Below are positions 23,903 through 30,148 of a stretch of 30,148 bases of DNA, one piece after another; the stretch's first letter is position 1, and every line of letters begins with the position of its first letter. The position numbers were made by a program, and so were the translations under genes. Under the pieces are notes generated by a model that ran no database searches, had not been told where the DNA came from, and saw only the letters and a program-made list of their open reading frames with translations. Origin of the DNA: Bin22 sp034428635 (GTDB taxonomy: Bacteria > Chloroflexota > Dehalococcoidia > Lucifugimonadales > UBA3495); NCBI GenBank assembly GCA_034428635.1, contig DAOUHR010000028.1, forward strand, positions 1 to 30,148, read 5' to 3'.

Positions 23903-24985
23903 GTGGATAATTTGCCGCTTGACCAGGAACGGGGCGTGCCCGTTTCCATAGCCCGCCGGGTTTTCTCCCTGCCAACCATAATTTCCCTGGCATTGGCGGC
24001 GGCTTTCCTGTTTTTCCTGGCCACCCGGTTGGATGTCGACCTTAACGCCATTGGGCGACAGTTGCGGTCAGCCAACCCCCTGTACCTGGTCCTTGCCTTG
24101 GCGGTGCACTACACCACCTTCCTGTTCCGTGGCCTGCGCTGGCGGCTTCTTCTGAACAACGCTCGTGCCGAGGGGGAGGAGCCGGCGGGGATTTTCCAGT
24201 GCAGCCAGTTGGTGCTGCTCGGGTGGTTCGCCAACTCGGTGGCCTGGCTGCGCCTGGGCGACGCCTACCGCGCCTACCTCTACCACGAGGACCGCCGCGC
24301 CCCCTTCGTCCGCACTGCAGGCACCATCCTGACGGAAAGACTGCTGGACATCACCACCATCGTCGTATTGCTGGCGGTATCCCTGCCCTTCCTGGTCAGC
24401 GCGGGCCAGGGCGGGGCCTGGGCCGTTGCCGCCACCGCCGCCGCGCTGCTGGCAGTCCTGGGGCTGGCCCTGCTTTTCATCGCCGCCACCAGGGGCAGGG
24501 GAGAGGACCTGCTTCAGCGTCTGATTGCATGGCTCCCCTCTGGTATGTCGTACTGGGTACTGGAACGTTACCGTCAGTTTCGGGACGGGGCGCTGTTGAG
24601 CTTCAATAGGGTTCCCCTGGCCGCGTTGTGGGGACTGTTGGGCTGGCTGGCCGAGGTTGCCCGCTTCTTCCTGGTGGCCCAGGCCCTGGACCTTCATCTG
24701 TCGCCGGCCCTGGTAATATTCGCCACTGTCGCCAACTCCCTGCTTACCCTGGTGCCCACCCCGGGGGGCGTGGGCGCGGTGGAAGCCGGCCTGGCCGGCC
24801 TGCTAAAGCAGCTTTCCACCCTGGCGACGCCGGCGGTGGCGGCCCTGGTGCTGGTGGACCGTTCCATCAGTTACTTGAGCGTCATAGCTGTTGGTGCGGC
24901 CCTGTTTCTGGTCCGGTGGGTGGTCAGGCGGAAGGGACGGTCTTATCCTGACAATTCAACCGCCCCTTCCGACGAAGGAGTATGA
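23903..24985 (+). CDS. flippase-like / lysylphosphatidylglycerol synthase TM-region family (UPF0104)
   Basis: The product has up to 360 residues with about eight transmembrane helices, from FSLPTIISLALAAAFLFFLA to AVGAALFLVRWVVRR. Signature parts are the FRGLRWRLLL region after TM2, GWFANSVAWLRLGDAYRAYL, and PTPGGVGAVEAGLAGLL near the end, all typical of the AglD/MprF-like membrane domain. Members flip or handle lipids; there is no C-terminal aminoacyl-transferase domain, so lysyl-PG synthesis is unlikely. The start could be GTG 23903 (no ribosome site) or GTG 23936 (AGGA 9 nt upstream). Being downstream of ispH, an isoprenoid-linked lipid carrier is an attractive but unproven substrate. Confidence 0.87.
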   Translation: MDNLPLDQERGVPVSIARRVFSLPTIISLALAAAFLFFLATRLDVDLNAIGRQLRSANPLYLVLALAVHYTTFLFRGLRWRLLLNNARAEGEEPAGIFQCSQLVLLGWFANSVAWLRLGDAYRAYLYHEDRRAPFVRTAGTILTERLLDITTIVVLLAVSLPFLVSAGQGGAWAVAATAAALLAVLGLALLFIAATRGRGEDLLQRLIAWLPSGMSYWVLERYRQFRDGALLSFNRVPLAALWGLLGWLAEVARFFLVAQALDLHLSPALVIFATVANSLLTLVPTPGGVGAVEAGLAGLLKQLSTLATPAVAALVLVDRSISYLSVIAVGAALFLVRWVVRRKGRSYPDNSTAPSDEGV

Positions 24986-24991
24986 CGCCGC

Positions 24992-25363
24992 ATGCTGTAC
25001 ACCGCCAGCTATTACGACCCGCAGGACTGGGTGGGACAGCCCTGCCGCGTGTCCCGCGCCCACCCGCGTGGCCGGAAAACGCAATGGGATACCCTGTCCT
25101 TTCTTTATCCCCCGCTGGAGTTGCTGCGCTCCTACCGGGATGGCCGGTTGGACTTTAACGCCCTGAGCAGCGCCTACCGCCGGAACCTGGACGAAAAGCT
25201 ACTGGTCGACTACAGACTCAGAAAATGGCTGGAGCAATTGCCTGACCTGGGCGATGTTACCCTGCTGTGCTTCGAGCGGGGCGACGACTCCTGCCACCGA
25301 AGGGTGGCGGCCCTCTGGCTGCAGGAGCGCGTGCCAGGGCTGGAACTGGGAGCCCTTAGGTAG
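24992..25363 (+). CDS. DUF488 family protein
   Basis: The product has 123 residues. The conserved C-terminal signature LLCFERGDDSCHRRVAALWL fits the DUF488 C-x-E...CHR motif, and the N-terminal TASYYDPQDW fits its first strand. Function is unknown for the family; the two conserved cysteines and the His/Arg suggest a small catalytic or nucleic-acid-related role. It starts 6 nt after the flippase-like stop, so both are likely co-transcribed; GAAGGAG lies about 11 nt upstream, inside the end of the previous gene. Confidence 0.85.
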   Translation: MLYTASYYDPQDWVGQPCRVSRAHPRGRKTQWDTLSFLYPPLELLRSYRDGRLDFNALSSAYRRNLDEKLLVDYRLRKWLEQLPDLGDVTLLCFERGDDSCHRRVAALWLQERVPGLELGALR

Positions 25364-25529
25364 GGCTGCGCCGTGGCGCCAGCTATGAATCCCCTGCGCC
25401 CCGCAGAATTACGGCGAAGACCTGCTTCCAGGCTTTATCAGGGCAGATTTGCCGTCGTCGCCGCCAGATTGCCGATTCGGATATCCATTTACTGTCGCTT
25501 ACCTAATTCCCCCATCTGAAAATGTCTTG

Positions 25530-25535
25530 TATAAT
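25530..25535 (+). promoter_or_regulatory. -10 box candidate before the small membrane protein
   Basis: A perfect TATAAT lies about 73 nt before the ATG at 25608. The -35 region (TTCCCC at 17-nt spacing) is weak. It is the best promoter in the 244-nt gap after DUF488. Confidence 0.4.
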
Positions 25536-25607
25536 CCTGAGGTACAGGTCTGTTTCCGGTTTAACTTTTGCCGAGCCTCTAAATCTGCAGCAGGTGGCGG
25601 GGTTGAA

Positions 25608-26030
25608 ATGCCTGAAAAGTATCAGGACGAAATTGAAGAGATTCTGAAGGGCATTGAAGAGCAGGAACCGCCCAGACCCGCCCGCCGGCCGCAGCCGATA
25701 ATTGACGACATGCCCAGGGCGGCCAGCGAGGAGGCTCCCCCCTACCGCGAACAGTCCCGGGGGCGTGGTGGGGCAGGTTCCCGCTGGAAGCACGTAACCC
25801 CAGGCCGTATTGCCCTGGCCGGCTTCATATTCCTGGTGCTGGGTCTGGCTCTGAACACAGTGGGCTTTGGCTGGCTGGTGTGGCTGGGCCTGTTGAGCCT
25901 GGCCGGCGCCTACCTGCTTTTCTTCGTCCGCCCCCGTACGTTTAACAAGGACAAGAAGTGGCGGGGCAGGTCCGTCGAAACCCAGGGGCCATCCCACTGG
26001 GAGCGGTTCAAGCGCTGGATGAGCGAGTAA
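25608..26030 (+). CDS. small bitopic/two-helix membrane protein, unknown
   Basis: The product has 140 residues. The first ~70 residues are acidic and proline-rich (EEILKGIEEQEPPRPARRPQ), then a basic patch (SRGRGGAGSRWKH), then two closely spaced hydrophobic helices (IALAGFIFLVLGLALNTVGF, WLVWLGLLSLAGAYLLFFV), and a basic tail. The topology is an N-terminal cytoplasmic region with a helical hairpin. I do not recognise a family. ATG at 25608 has GGGG 5 nt upstream; a longer frame back to 25449 is not supported. Confidence 0.7.
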   Translation: MPEKYQDEIEEILKGIEEQEPPRPARRPQPIIDDMPRAASEEAPPYREQSRGRGGAGSRWKHVTPGRIALAGFIFLVLGLALNTVGFGWLVWLGLLSLAGAYLLFFVRPRTFNKDKKWRGRSVETQGPSHWERFKRWMSE

Positions 26031-26061
26031 CCGGACTTCCCTGCTTAGGTGAGGGATTACC

Positions 26062-26676
26062 ATGAGAATTCTAAATGCAAGGGAAGTGGCCCAATACTTG
26101 CTGTCAAATCAATATGCGGCAGGGGCTTCAGAACGAATAACAAACATGAAGCTGCAGAAACTGTGCTACTACGCTCAGGGGCTGGCTTTGGTAAAACTCC
26201 AGCACCCGTTGTTCTCTGAGGACATAGAGCATTGGCAGCATGGACCCGTGGTTCCCGCCCTTTGGAGGGAGTACAAGGGATTTGGAGGAAACCCCATTCC
26301 CATTCCCGACAAGGCCTTGGGCGTGGGATCCTTAGACGTTGACGTCAAGAGGCTCCTCGACCAGGTTATCAATGACTACGGCCACTTGACTGCATGGGAA
26401 CTAAGAAACCAAAGCCATTCTGAACCCCCCTGGAATGATACTCCAGATGGATGCGCTATCACTCACCAAAAAATGCGCTCTTATTTTCAAATGATAGTAG
26501 ACGATATGGCACTAGGTGTTGATAAGCAGCAAGATAGCCACTACGGTGATTCGTTGGCGGCTAAAATGTCTGGAGATGCCAACTTCAGGGAGTTGACGGA
26601 AATAGGGTTGGCGGAACTTGCCTCCGGAAAGTATTACTCTTGGGCGGAGGTTCGCAAGTCCCTTGCCGACCTTTGA
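26062..26676 (+). CDS. Panacea-domain (DUF4065) antitoxin-like protein
   Basis: The product has 204 residues. The Panacea signature is NMKLQKLCYYAQGLALV (about 28-44), followed by PLFSEDIEHWQHGPVVPALW. This domain is the antitoxin part of PanAT toxin-antitoxin systems and is also found in SocA-like proteolysis adaptors and phage proteins. The C-terminal third (SHYGDSLAAKMSG) has no family I can name. The gene has clearly lower GC and more A/T-ending codons than its neighbours, suggesting recent transfer. It overlaps the next gene, which encodes a RelE/ParE-like protein, as expected for a toxin-antitoxin operon. Antitoxin activity is inferred. Confidence 0.85.
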   Translation: MRILNAREVAQYLLSNQYAAGASERITNMKLQKLCYYAQGLALVKLQHPLFSEDIEHWQHGPVVPALWREYKGFGGNPIPIPDKALGVGSLDVDVKRLLDQVINDYGHLTAWELRNQSHSEPPWNDTPDGCAITHQKMRSYFQMIVDDMALGVDKQQDSHYGDSLAAKMSGDANFRELTEIGLAELASGKYYSWAEVRKSLADL

Positions 26677-26959
26677 TGCCGTATTGTCAAGGTCAGCTAG
26701 AGAGTTTATAGCGTCTCTGGATTTGGCTGACCGTTTCTCGTTTGAACTTGCTCTCGATAATCTCCTGAAAGACCCAAATCCTGACGGGGTTTCAAAAGTT
26801 ACCTTGGACTTCTTCCCCCATAGTCCAGGTGTCGTCGGCGCCAGGGTCGGCGAATTCTGGGTAACCTACTCCTTTCTAAACGCTTTTACCATACAAATTG
26901 CTAGCATTTATTGGAGTCCCGATTCGCCGAGACGCAGTGGAGAGTTTTACGAAACGTAG
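26663..26959 (+). CDS. RelE/ParE-like toxin candidate
   Basis: The product is 98 residues from TTG 26663 (a TTG at 26618 is also in frame, with deeper overlap). FDAVLSRSAREFIASLDLAD at the N-terminus, a middle helix pair, then VVGARVGEFWVTYSF and TIQIASIYW form the helix-helix-beta layout of RelE/ParE toxins, with the conserved Arg in GARVGEFW. It overlaps the Panacea gene by 14 nt; GGCGGAGG lies about 12 nt upstream. It would be an mRNA interferase or gyrase poison if active; the class cannot be fixed. Base composition is low-GC like its partner. Confidence 0.65.
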   Translation: MPTFDAVLSRSAREFIASLDLADRFSFELALDNLLKDPNPDGVSKVTLDFFPHSPGVVGARVGEFWVTYSFLNAFTIQIASIYWSPDSPRRSGEFYET

Positions 26960-26991
26960 AAACCCTCGATTCGCGTGTAGTTTCCGCGCAT

Positions 26992-27432
26992 TCAACACTG
27001 CCATGTTTCCATATTGGCGCCTGAAGGAATAGCATCTTTCAAGGCACGCAACATATGTGCCGTCCGCTCCCTGCAACGCAACCTCAATAAATGTGTCATG
27101 CACCGGCAGTCCGACGAACCAAAGCCCTTGGCCACCACCACCCCACCTTTTTCCATGATTTCCTCCGCCCAGCGGCACTCCCAGCGTTCTTCGCTCTCCA
27201 TCCACCACACTTCCACCACCGGCGCCACGGCTGTCAGATAATCGATGTGCCAGTGCCGTTTCTTGTCCCGTCGCAAATGACGGCGGATGCGGGTCTCCAG
27301 GCCGTTGAGGCCACTGCCGCAGTAAAAGTAATGGCCGGCGGGAAACTCAGAGGTTCCCAGCCGGCCAATTGTCAGCCGTGCGTCCGCCGCCAGGTAAAGG
27401 ACCAGAATGTAGCTTCCCTTTTTTGCCGCCAA
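26992..27432 (-). CDS. stand-alone DUF123 (GIY-YIG-related) protein
   Basis: The product has 146 residues from TTG 27432; longer frames upstream run into the LLM gene and are not conserved. DUF123 hallmarks are GHYFYCGSGLNGLETRIRRH, KKRHWHIDYLTA, ECRWAEEI and GSSDCRCMTHLL, including the conserved cysteines. The domain is fused to endonuclease III in some archaea and is a GIY-YIG-like predicted nuclease. The gene follows the LLM gene on the same strand with a 25-nt gap, and is convergent with the toxin-antitoxin pair. Cell role unknown. Confidence 0.85.
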   Translation of the reverse strand: MAAKKGSYILVLYLAADARLTIGRLGTSEFPAGHYFYCGSGLNGLETRIRRHLRRDKKRHWHIDYLTAVAPVVEVWWMESEERWECRWAEEIMEKGGVVVAKGFGSSDCRCMTHLLRLRCRERTAHMLRALKDAIPSGANMETWQC

Positions 27433-27457
27433 GGCCCCGAATCCCTGGCCCGAGTAT

Positions 27458-28321
27458 CTACCCGGAAACCGCCTGCTTGAACTGCTCGATAGCCTTGATA
27501 TGGGCGTCGGGATTGGGCAACCCCGCCCGCATGGTGTTGATGGACAGGTGGGTCGCGCCGCACTCGGCCCAGGCCTCGGCAGTGCGGTTCCAGGCGTCTG
27601 GCCCGTCTGCAAAGTTCAGTCGACCCTCAATGCCGATGTTGGCGGGGTCCCGTCCGGCCTTGGTGGCAATCTCCCTCATCTGGCCGATGCGCTCCTGGCC
27701 GGCGCTGTCGGGCTGGAACTGGGGGAACCAGCCGTCGCCCAGCCGTCCCAGGCGGTCCACCACTTGGTCGGCGCCGCCGCCGAACCACACGGGAATGGGC
27801 CGCTGCACCGGCGGCGGATTGATGCCGGCGTTAGAAACCTTGTGATACCGGCCCTCGAAGTTGACGATATCCTGGGTCCACAGGGCCCGCATCAACTCAA
27901 TCTGCTCCTCGCAGCGGCGCCCCCGATTGCTGAAGTTCTCCCCCAGGGCCTCGTACTCCACGTCGTTCCAGCCAATGCCGATGCCCAGGCGCAGGCGTCC
28001 GCCGGTCAGCACGTCCACCGCCGCGGCCTGCTTGGCCACCAGGGCCGCCTGCCGCTGGGGCAGGATGAGGATGCCCGTGGTCATCTGCAGCTTTTCGGTA
28101 ATGGCGGCCAGGTATCCGAACAGGACGAAAGGTTCGTGGAAAGTGTCCACGTGACTGTAGGGCCGGTTCCACTCCTCCCGCTTGCTGGCATCCGCGCCCA
28201 GCACGTGGTCAAATACCAGCAGGTGTTCATAACCCAATGACTCGGCGGCCTGGGCGTAATCCCGCACCGCCCCGGGGTCGGAACCAATTTCAGTCTGGGG
28301 AAAAACAACGCCTAACTGCAT
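27458..28321 (-). CDS. LLM-class F420-dependent oxidoreductase
   Basis: The product has 287 residues, typical of the short F420-type luciferase-like family. Motifs include LGVVFPQTEIGSD at the start, EHLLVFDHVLGAD, LTTGILILPQR-like TTGILILPQRQAALVAKQAA, and LTGGRLRLGIGIGWNDVEYE. It is predicted to move hydride from F420H2 or FMNH2 to an unknown substrate. AGGAGG is 6 nt before the ATG. It is a different subgroup from the 390-residue LLM protein at 12327. It heads an operon with the DUF123 gene. Confidence 0.93.
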   Translation of the reverse strand: MQLGVVFPQTEIGSDPGAVRDYAQAAESLGYEHLLVFDHVLGADASKREEWNRPYSHVDTFHEPFVLFGYLAAITEKLQMTTGILILPQRQAALVAKQAAAVDVLTGGRLRLGIGIGWNDVEYEALGENFSNRGRRCEEQIELMRALWTQDIVNFEGRYHKVSNAGINPPPVQRPIPVWFGGGADQVVDRLGRLGDGWFPQFQPDSAGQERIGQMREIATKAGRDPANIGIEGRLNFADGPDAWNRTAEAWAECGATHLSINTMRAGLPNPDAHIKAIEQFKQAVSG

Positions 28322-28404
28322 GGGGCGCCTCCTTGATGTTCAATAGAATTACTCTTTGCAATGGGGTGAAATTGCCTTCGGCATCTCAAGTGTTCAACTT
28401 TAGA

Positions 28405-28788
28405 CTAGCCGATTCTCTTTTCTTCCTTGCCCCTTTCCTCCCACACGCGACCGGTCGCCAGATTTTCGTCGGGTATACCAGCAGTCAGGGAGATAGAGGG
28501 GGCTTCACTATATTCCACCGGGCCGACCGCAAACGTCGCTCCTTCTGATGTCTGCATGTTCATCTTGAATACTTGGTCGGCTGTCCTCCCTGGCCCGGAA
28601 TAAGCGGCCACCGCCTCCCTGACTATTTGGGACATAGACATGCCGGTTGTAATGCACATGTTTTCCAGCCGCGAAAAGTCCTCTACAGATAGCCTGACAG
28701 ATACTACCACGGTATCCCTGGCCTTCTTGCTTTGGGCAAGTCGGGTTACGTTCTCACCTAAAGCGTATTCTCCGTTTTCAATAGACAT
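28405..28788 (-). CDS. ribbon-helix-helix antitoxin-like protein
   Basis: The product has 127 residues. Residues about 25-63 carry a CopG-type ribbon-helix-helix fold: VVVSVRLSVEDFSRLENM then TTGMSMSQIVREAVAAY, which should dimerise and bind DNA. The remaining ~65 residues are disordered-looking and acidic, like a toxin-neutralising tail. It starts 2 nt after the stop of the toxin-like gene upstream, with GAGGAA as ribosome site inside that gene's end. Autorepression of the operon is the usual mode, inferred here. Confidence 0.75.
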   Translation of the reverse strand: MSIENGEYALGENVTRLAQSKKARDTVVVSVRLSVEDFSRLENMCITTGMSMSQIVREAVAAYSGPGRTADQVFKMNMQTSEGATFAVGPVEYSEAPSISLTAGIPDENLATGRVWEERGKEEKRIG

Positions 28789-28790
28789 TA

Positions 28791-29126
28791 TTATTCCTCA
28801 TTGAATCGGCGCCGGTGGTGTGCGTTAGCCTCAAAAGCGGTTACTGGACGCCAGATTCCCCTTTTGCCGGTGGGCTCTATAGGAACGCGAAGGAGACGAC
28901 CATTAACACATGGGCCGAGCATGATCAAGGGCACTCGGCCGGTAGGAGAAGCATTAAGGGAAAACCTGGGACTTCCCGCAAATGCCTGCAGGATTTCCGA
29001 CAGGGCATCTTCATGCTTGGCGTAAGTTCCCCGTTCCAACAGATGTTCCCACAAAGCATCATCCAGTTCAAGTTCATCGACTGTGCCGTGGGTGGCAAAG
29101 AGATCCTGTAAGTTCGGTGGGGTCAA
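28791..29126 (-). CDS. probable toxin of a toxin-antitoxin pair (BrnT/RelE-like)
   Basis: The product has 111 residues. The second half (PLIMLGPCVNGRLLRVPIEP, then IWRPVTAFEANAHHRRRF) follows the pattern of small toxins in which a beta-hairpin ends in a W-R-x-x-T-A-x-x-A helix with basic residues. The first half is an acidic helical lead. Toxin-first order before a ribbon-helix-helix gene is as in BrnT-BrnA. The TTG start at 29126 has no clear ribosome site, so the true start may be internal. The class assignment is tentative. Confidence 0.55.
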   Translation of the reverse strand: MTPPNLQDLFATHGTVDELELDDALWEHLLERGTYAKHEDALSEILQAFAGSPRFSLNASPTGRVPLIMLGPCVNGRLLRVPIEPTGKRGIWRPVTAFEANAHHRRRFNEE

Positions 29127-29129
29127 AAA

Positions 29130-29158
29130 TTGACGCCTCTCCCAATGGGTCGTACACT
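29130..29158 (+). promoter_or_regulatory. promoter for the DUF6941 gene
   Basis: -35 TTGACG (29130-29135), a 17-nt spacer and -10 TACACT (29153-29158) lie about 40 nt before the ATG. It starts immediately next to the toxin-like start on the other strand, so the two divergent genes share a very short control region. Confidence 0.55.
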
Positions 29159-29196
29159 TTGTTTACAAAATATACACATTCAGGGAGGCGACATCA

Positions 29197-29634
29197 ATGT
29201 CCCTGGAAACCGTCTCGATTGAATTCCTCATGCTCAGCGACCACGCGGAAGTCGTAAGCGGCAAACTTTACATGATGGGCGGCGGATATGACCGCAGGTA
29301 TATCAGCGACATTAAGGCCCCGCTGACTCTCAGGACGGTGGTGAGTGTCCTGGTGCCCTGGAACCTGACTAACCAGACCCACTCCGTCAAACTGCGCCTT
29401 GAAACTGAGGACGGCACAATGCTGGGACAGGAGGTGCAGGGCAACTTGACGGTGGGTCGCAGCGTACAGGCCATTTCAGGCCAGTTGTTCCGGGTGATGG
29501 CCGTCATAAACTTTACCCTGACATTGCCGCAGCTGGGCGGCTACCGTGTCACTGCCACACTGGACAACGGGGAAAGCAAGGCCACCACCTTTTACGCGGT
29601 GAGCGCAGAATCCCCGTCCAGGCAAGGGTCTTAG
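29197..29634 (+). CDS. DUF6941 family protein
   Basis: The product has 145 residues. The N-terminal VSIEFLMLSDHAEVVSGKLY then MMGGGYDR matches the DUF6941 signature (adenosine-free, all-beta, no catalytic motif visible). The rest alternates short strands (VVSVLVPWNLTN, VKLRLETEDG, INFTLTLPQLGGYRVT), suggesting a beta-sandwich. Function is unknown. GGGAGGC lies about 7 nt before the ATG. No signal peptide is seen. It is followed by tRNA-Gln on the opposite strand. Confidence 0.8.
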   Translation: MSLETVSIEFLMLSDHAEVVSGKLYMMGGGYDRRYISDIKAPLTLRTVVSVLVPWNLTNQTHSVKLRLETEDGTMLGQEVQGNLTVGRSVQAISGQLFRVMAVINFTLTLPQLGGYRVTATLDNGESKATTFYAVSAESPSRQGS

Positions 29635-29648
29635 GCGTGATGGGAAAA

Positions 29649-29722
29649 TGGCTGGGGATGGAGGGTTCGAACCTCCGCTTCCTGATCCAGAGTCAGGCGT
29701 CCTACCACTGGACTAATCCCCA
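29649..29722 (-). tRNA. tRNA-Gln(CTG)
   Basis: On the minus strand the acceptor TGGGGAT pairs with ATCCCCA, with discriminator G and an encoded CCA (29649-29651). The D-stem is GTCC/GGAC, the anticodon stem CCTGA/TCAGG encloses CTCTGGA with anticodon CTG (reads CAG, Gln), and the T-arm is GGAGG-TTCGAAC-CCTCC. The length is 71 nt plus CCA. Its promoter is at 29800-29828. Confidence 0.95.
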
Positions 29723-29799
29723 GCGAGAAGGGGAGGCCACCCGTTCTTGGCGGCCGGTCGTTGGGACTGGCCGGGCGGGTCGCCTTGAGGGTACGTTCC

Positions 29800-29828
29800 A
29801 TACTATAAACCGGTAAGCTGACTGTCAA
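29800..29828 (-). promoter_or_regulatory. promoter for tRNA-Gln
   Basis: Read on the minus strand: -35 TTGACA (29823-29828), a 17-nt spacer and -10 TAGTAT (29800-29805). Transcription would start about 70 nt upstream of the mature tRNA 5' end. Confidence 0.6.
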
Positions 29829-29872
29829 GTGAGCCCGTTTCCGGCCAGGGTCTTTCGATTTTCCACGATGTC

Positions 29873-29895
29873 CCTTCCCCCTTGATGGGGGAAGG
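29873..29895. repeat. perfect 9-bp hairpin of a dispersed repeat
   Basis: CCTTCCCCC (29873-29881) pairs with GGGGGAAGG (29887-29895) around TTGAT. The CCTTCCCCC arm is shared in style with the inverted arms at 4463 and 4678. Confidence 0.7.
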
Positions 29896-29956
29896 TTAGG
29901 ATGGGAGTGAAAGAGCAAGACAACGAGCCATCTTGCCGAACAACGCCCCCCTCACT

Positions 29957-30148
29957 GTGCAACCGGAGAGATGGGTTACATTTAGACCAGGGAGATAGGT
30001 AACACTTTTGTTGGGGTGCGGACCACCCTTTTGGTGTAGGTGTCCAGTTGACCTATCTCCAGGGGGCCGAACTGGATGCTCAGGTACCGTTCGTCCTGGG
30101 CTACCAGCCCCACCGGTTCTCGGATCAATGCCTCGCTCAGGTATATCT
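29957..30148 (-). mobile_element. 3' end of an IS481-type insertion sequence
   Basis: The transposase tail is followed by two similar blocks, GGGAGATAGGTAACACTT (29990-30007) and GAGAGATGGGTTACATTT (29967-29984). Such repeated TGTTACCYATCTCY blocks mark the ends of this IS type. The outer end probably lies near 29957 (TGTGCAACC). The other end is beyond the window, so completeness cannot be judged. Confidence 0.55.
29982..30148 (-). CDS. IS481-family-type transposase, C-terminal fragment (cut by window)
   Basis: The open frame enters from the right edge and encodes 54 residues, including YLSEALIREPVGLVAQDERY and FGPLEIGQLD, then TAA at 29982. The pattern Y-L-x-E-A-L-x-x-E-P-V-G-L ... F-G-P-L-x-x-G is the usual C-terminus of integrase-core (DDE) transposases of the IS481 group. 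The catalytic core lies outside the window, so activity is unknown. Insertion next to tRNA-Gln fits an accessory region boundary. Confidence 0.75.
   Translation of the reverse strand, partial: IYLSEALIREPVGLVAQDERYLSIQFGPLEIGQLDTYTKRVVRTPTKVLPISLV

Larger units (their letters stand above)
29723..29981. other. tRNA-IS intergenic region
   Basis: It contains the tRNA promoter (29800-29828), a 9-bp hairpin CCTTCCCCC-TTGAT-GGGGGAAGG at 29873-29895 of a common dispersed repeat type, and the likely outer end of the IS element near 29957-29981. No gene was found. Confidence 0.55.

Overview
The window is GC-rich bacterial chromosome. Its content fits a Chloroflexota genome, most likely a Dehalococcoidia/SAR202-like lineage. 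It carries luciferase-like flavin/F420 oxidoreductases, SMP-30/gluconolactonase paralogs, a DUF917 plus hydantoinase/oxoprolinase pair, an SDR, an MFS carrier, Uma2 and small GIY-YIG nucleases, and dispersed palindromic intergenic repeats. This placement rests on gene content and style, because no rRNA is present.

Layout. 1-4.2 kb (+): the 3' part of a Vms1-like release factor/peptidyl-tRNA hydrolase, then mutS2, then a DinB-fold protein. The first two both point to rescue of stalled ribosomes. 4.2-6.3 kb: a repeat-dense gap, then a Nudix hydrolase and a LiaF-like membrane protein (-), then another repeat copy. 6.3-8.7 kb (-): two SMP-30 paralogs separated by a small GIY-YIG nuclease gene that sits between inverted repeats. 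9.0-11.1 kb (+): UspA with a good promoter, then an MFS carrier whose first membrane segment lies upstream of any standard start codon. 11.1-11.9 kb (-): an SDR. 12.3-16.8 kb (+): an LLM oxidoreductase, a small heptad-repeat membrane protein, and the DUF917/hydantoinase pair. This looks like a catabolic block. 16.9-18.9 kb (-): a 653-residue protein with no recognised family. 19.1-20.5 kb (-): an ammonium transporter. 20.8-26.0 kb (+): threonine synthase, Uma2 nuclease, IspH, a flippase-like membrane protein, DUF488 and a small membrane protein.

26.0-30.1 kb looks accessory. It holds a Panacea/RelE-like toxin-antitoxin pair with lower GC, an LLM oxidoreductase plus stand-alone DUF123 GIY-YIG gene, a second probable toxin-antitoxin pair (ribbon-helix-helix antitoxin), a DUF6941 protein, tRNA-Gln(CTG) with its own promoter, and the 3' end of an IS481-type transposase running off the window.

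The strongest leads are the linkage of a Vms1-like release factor to mutS2, the inverted-repeat-bounded GIY-YIG gene between paralogs, the orphan 653-residue protein with a distinctive C-terminal module, and the overlapping Panacea/RelE-like pair. No CRISPR array, rRNA or complete prophage is visible.
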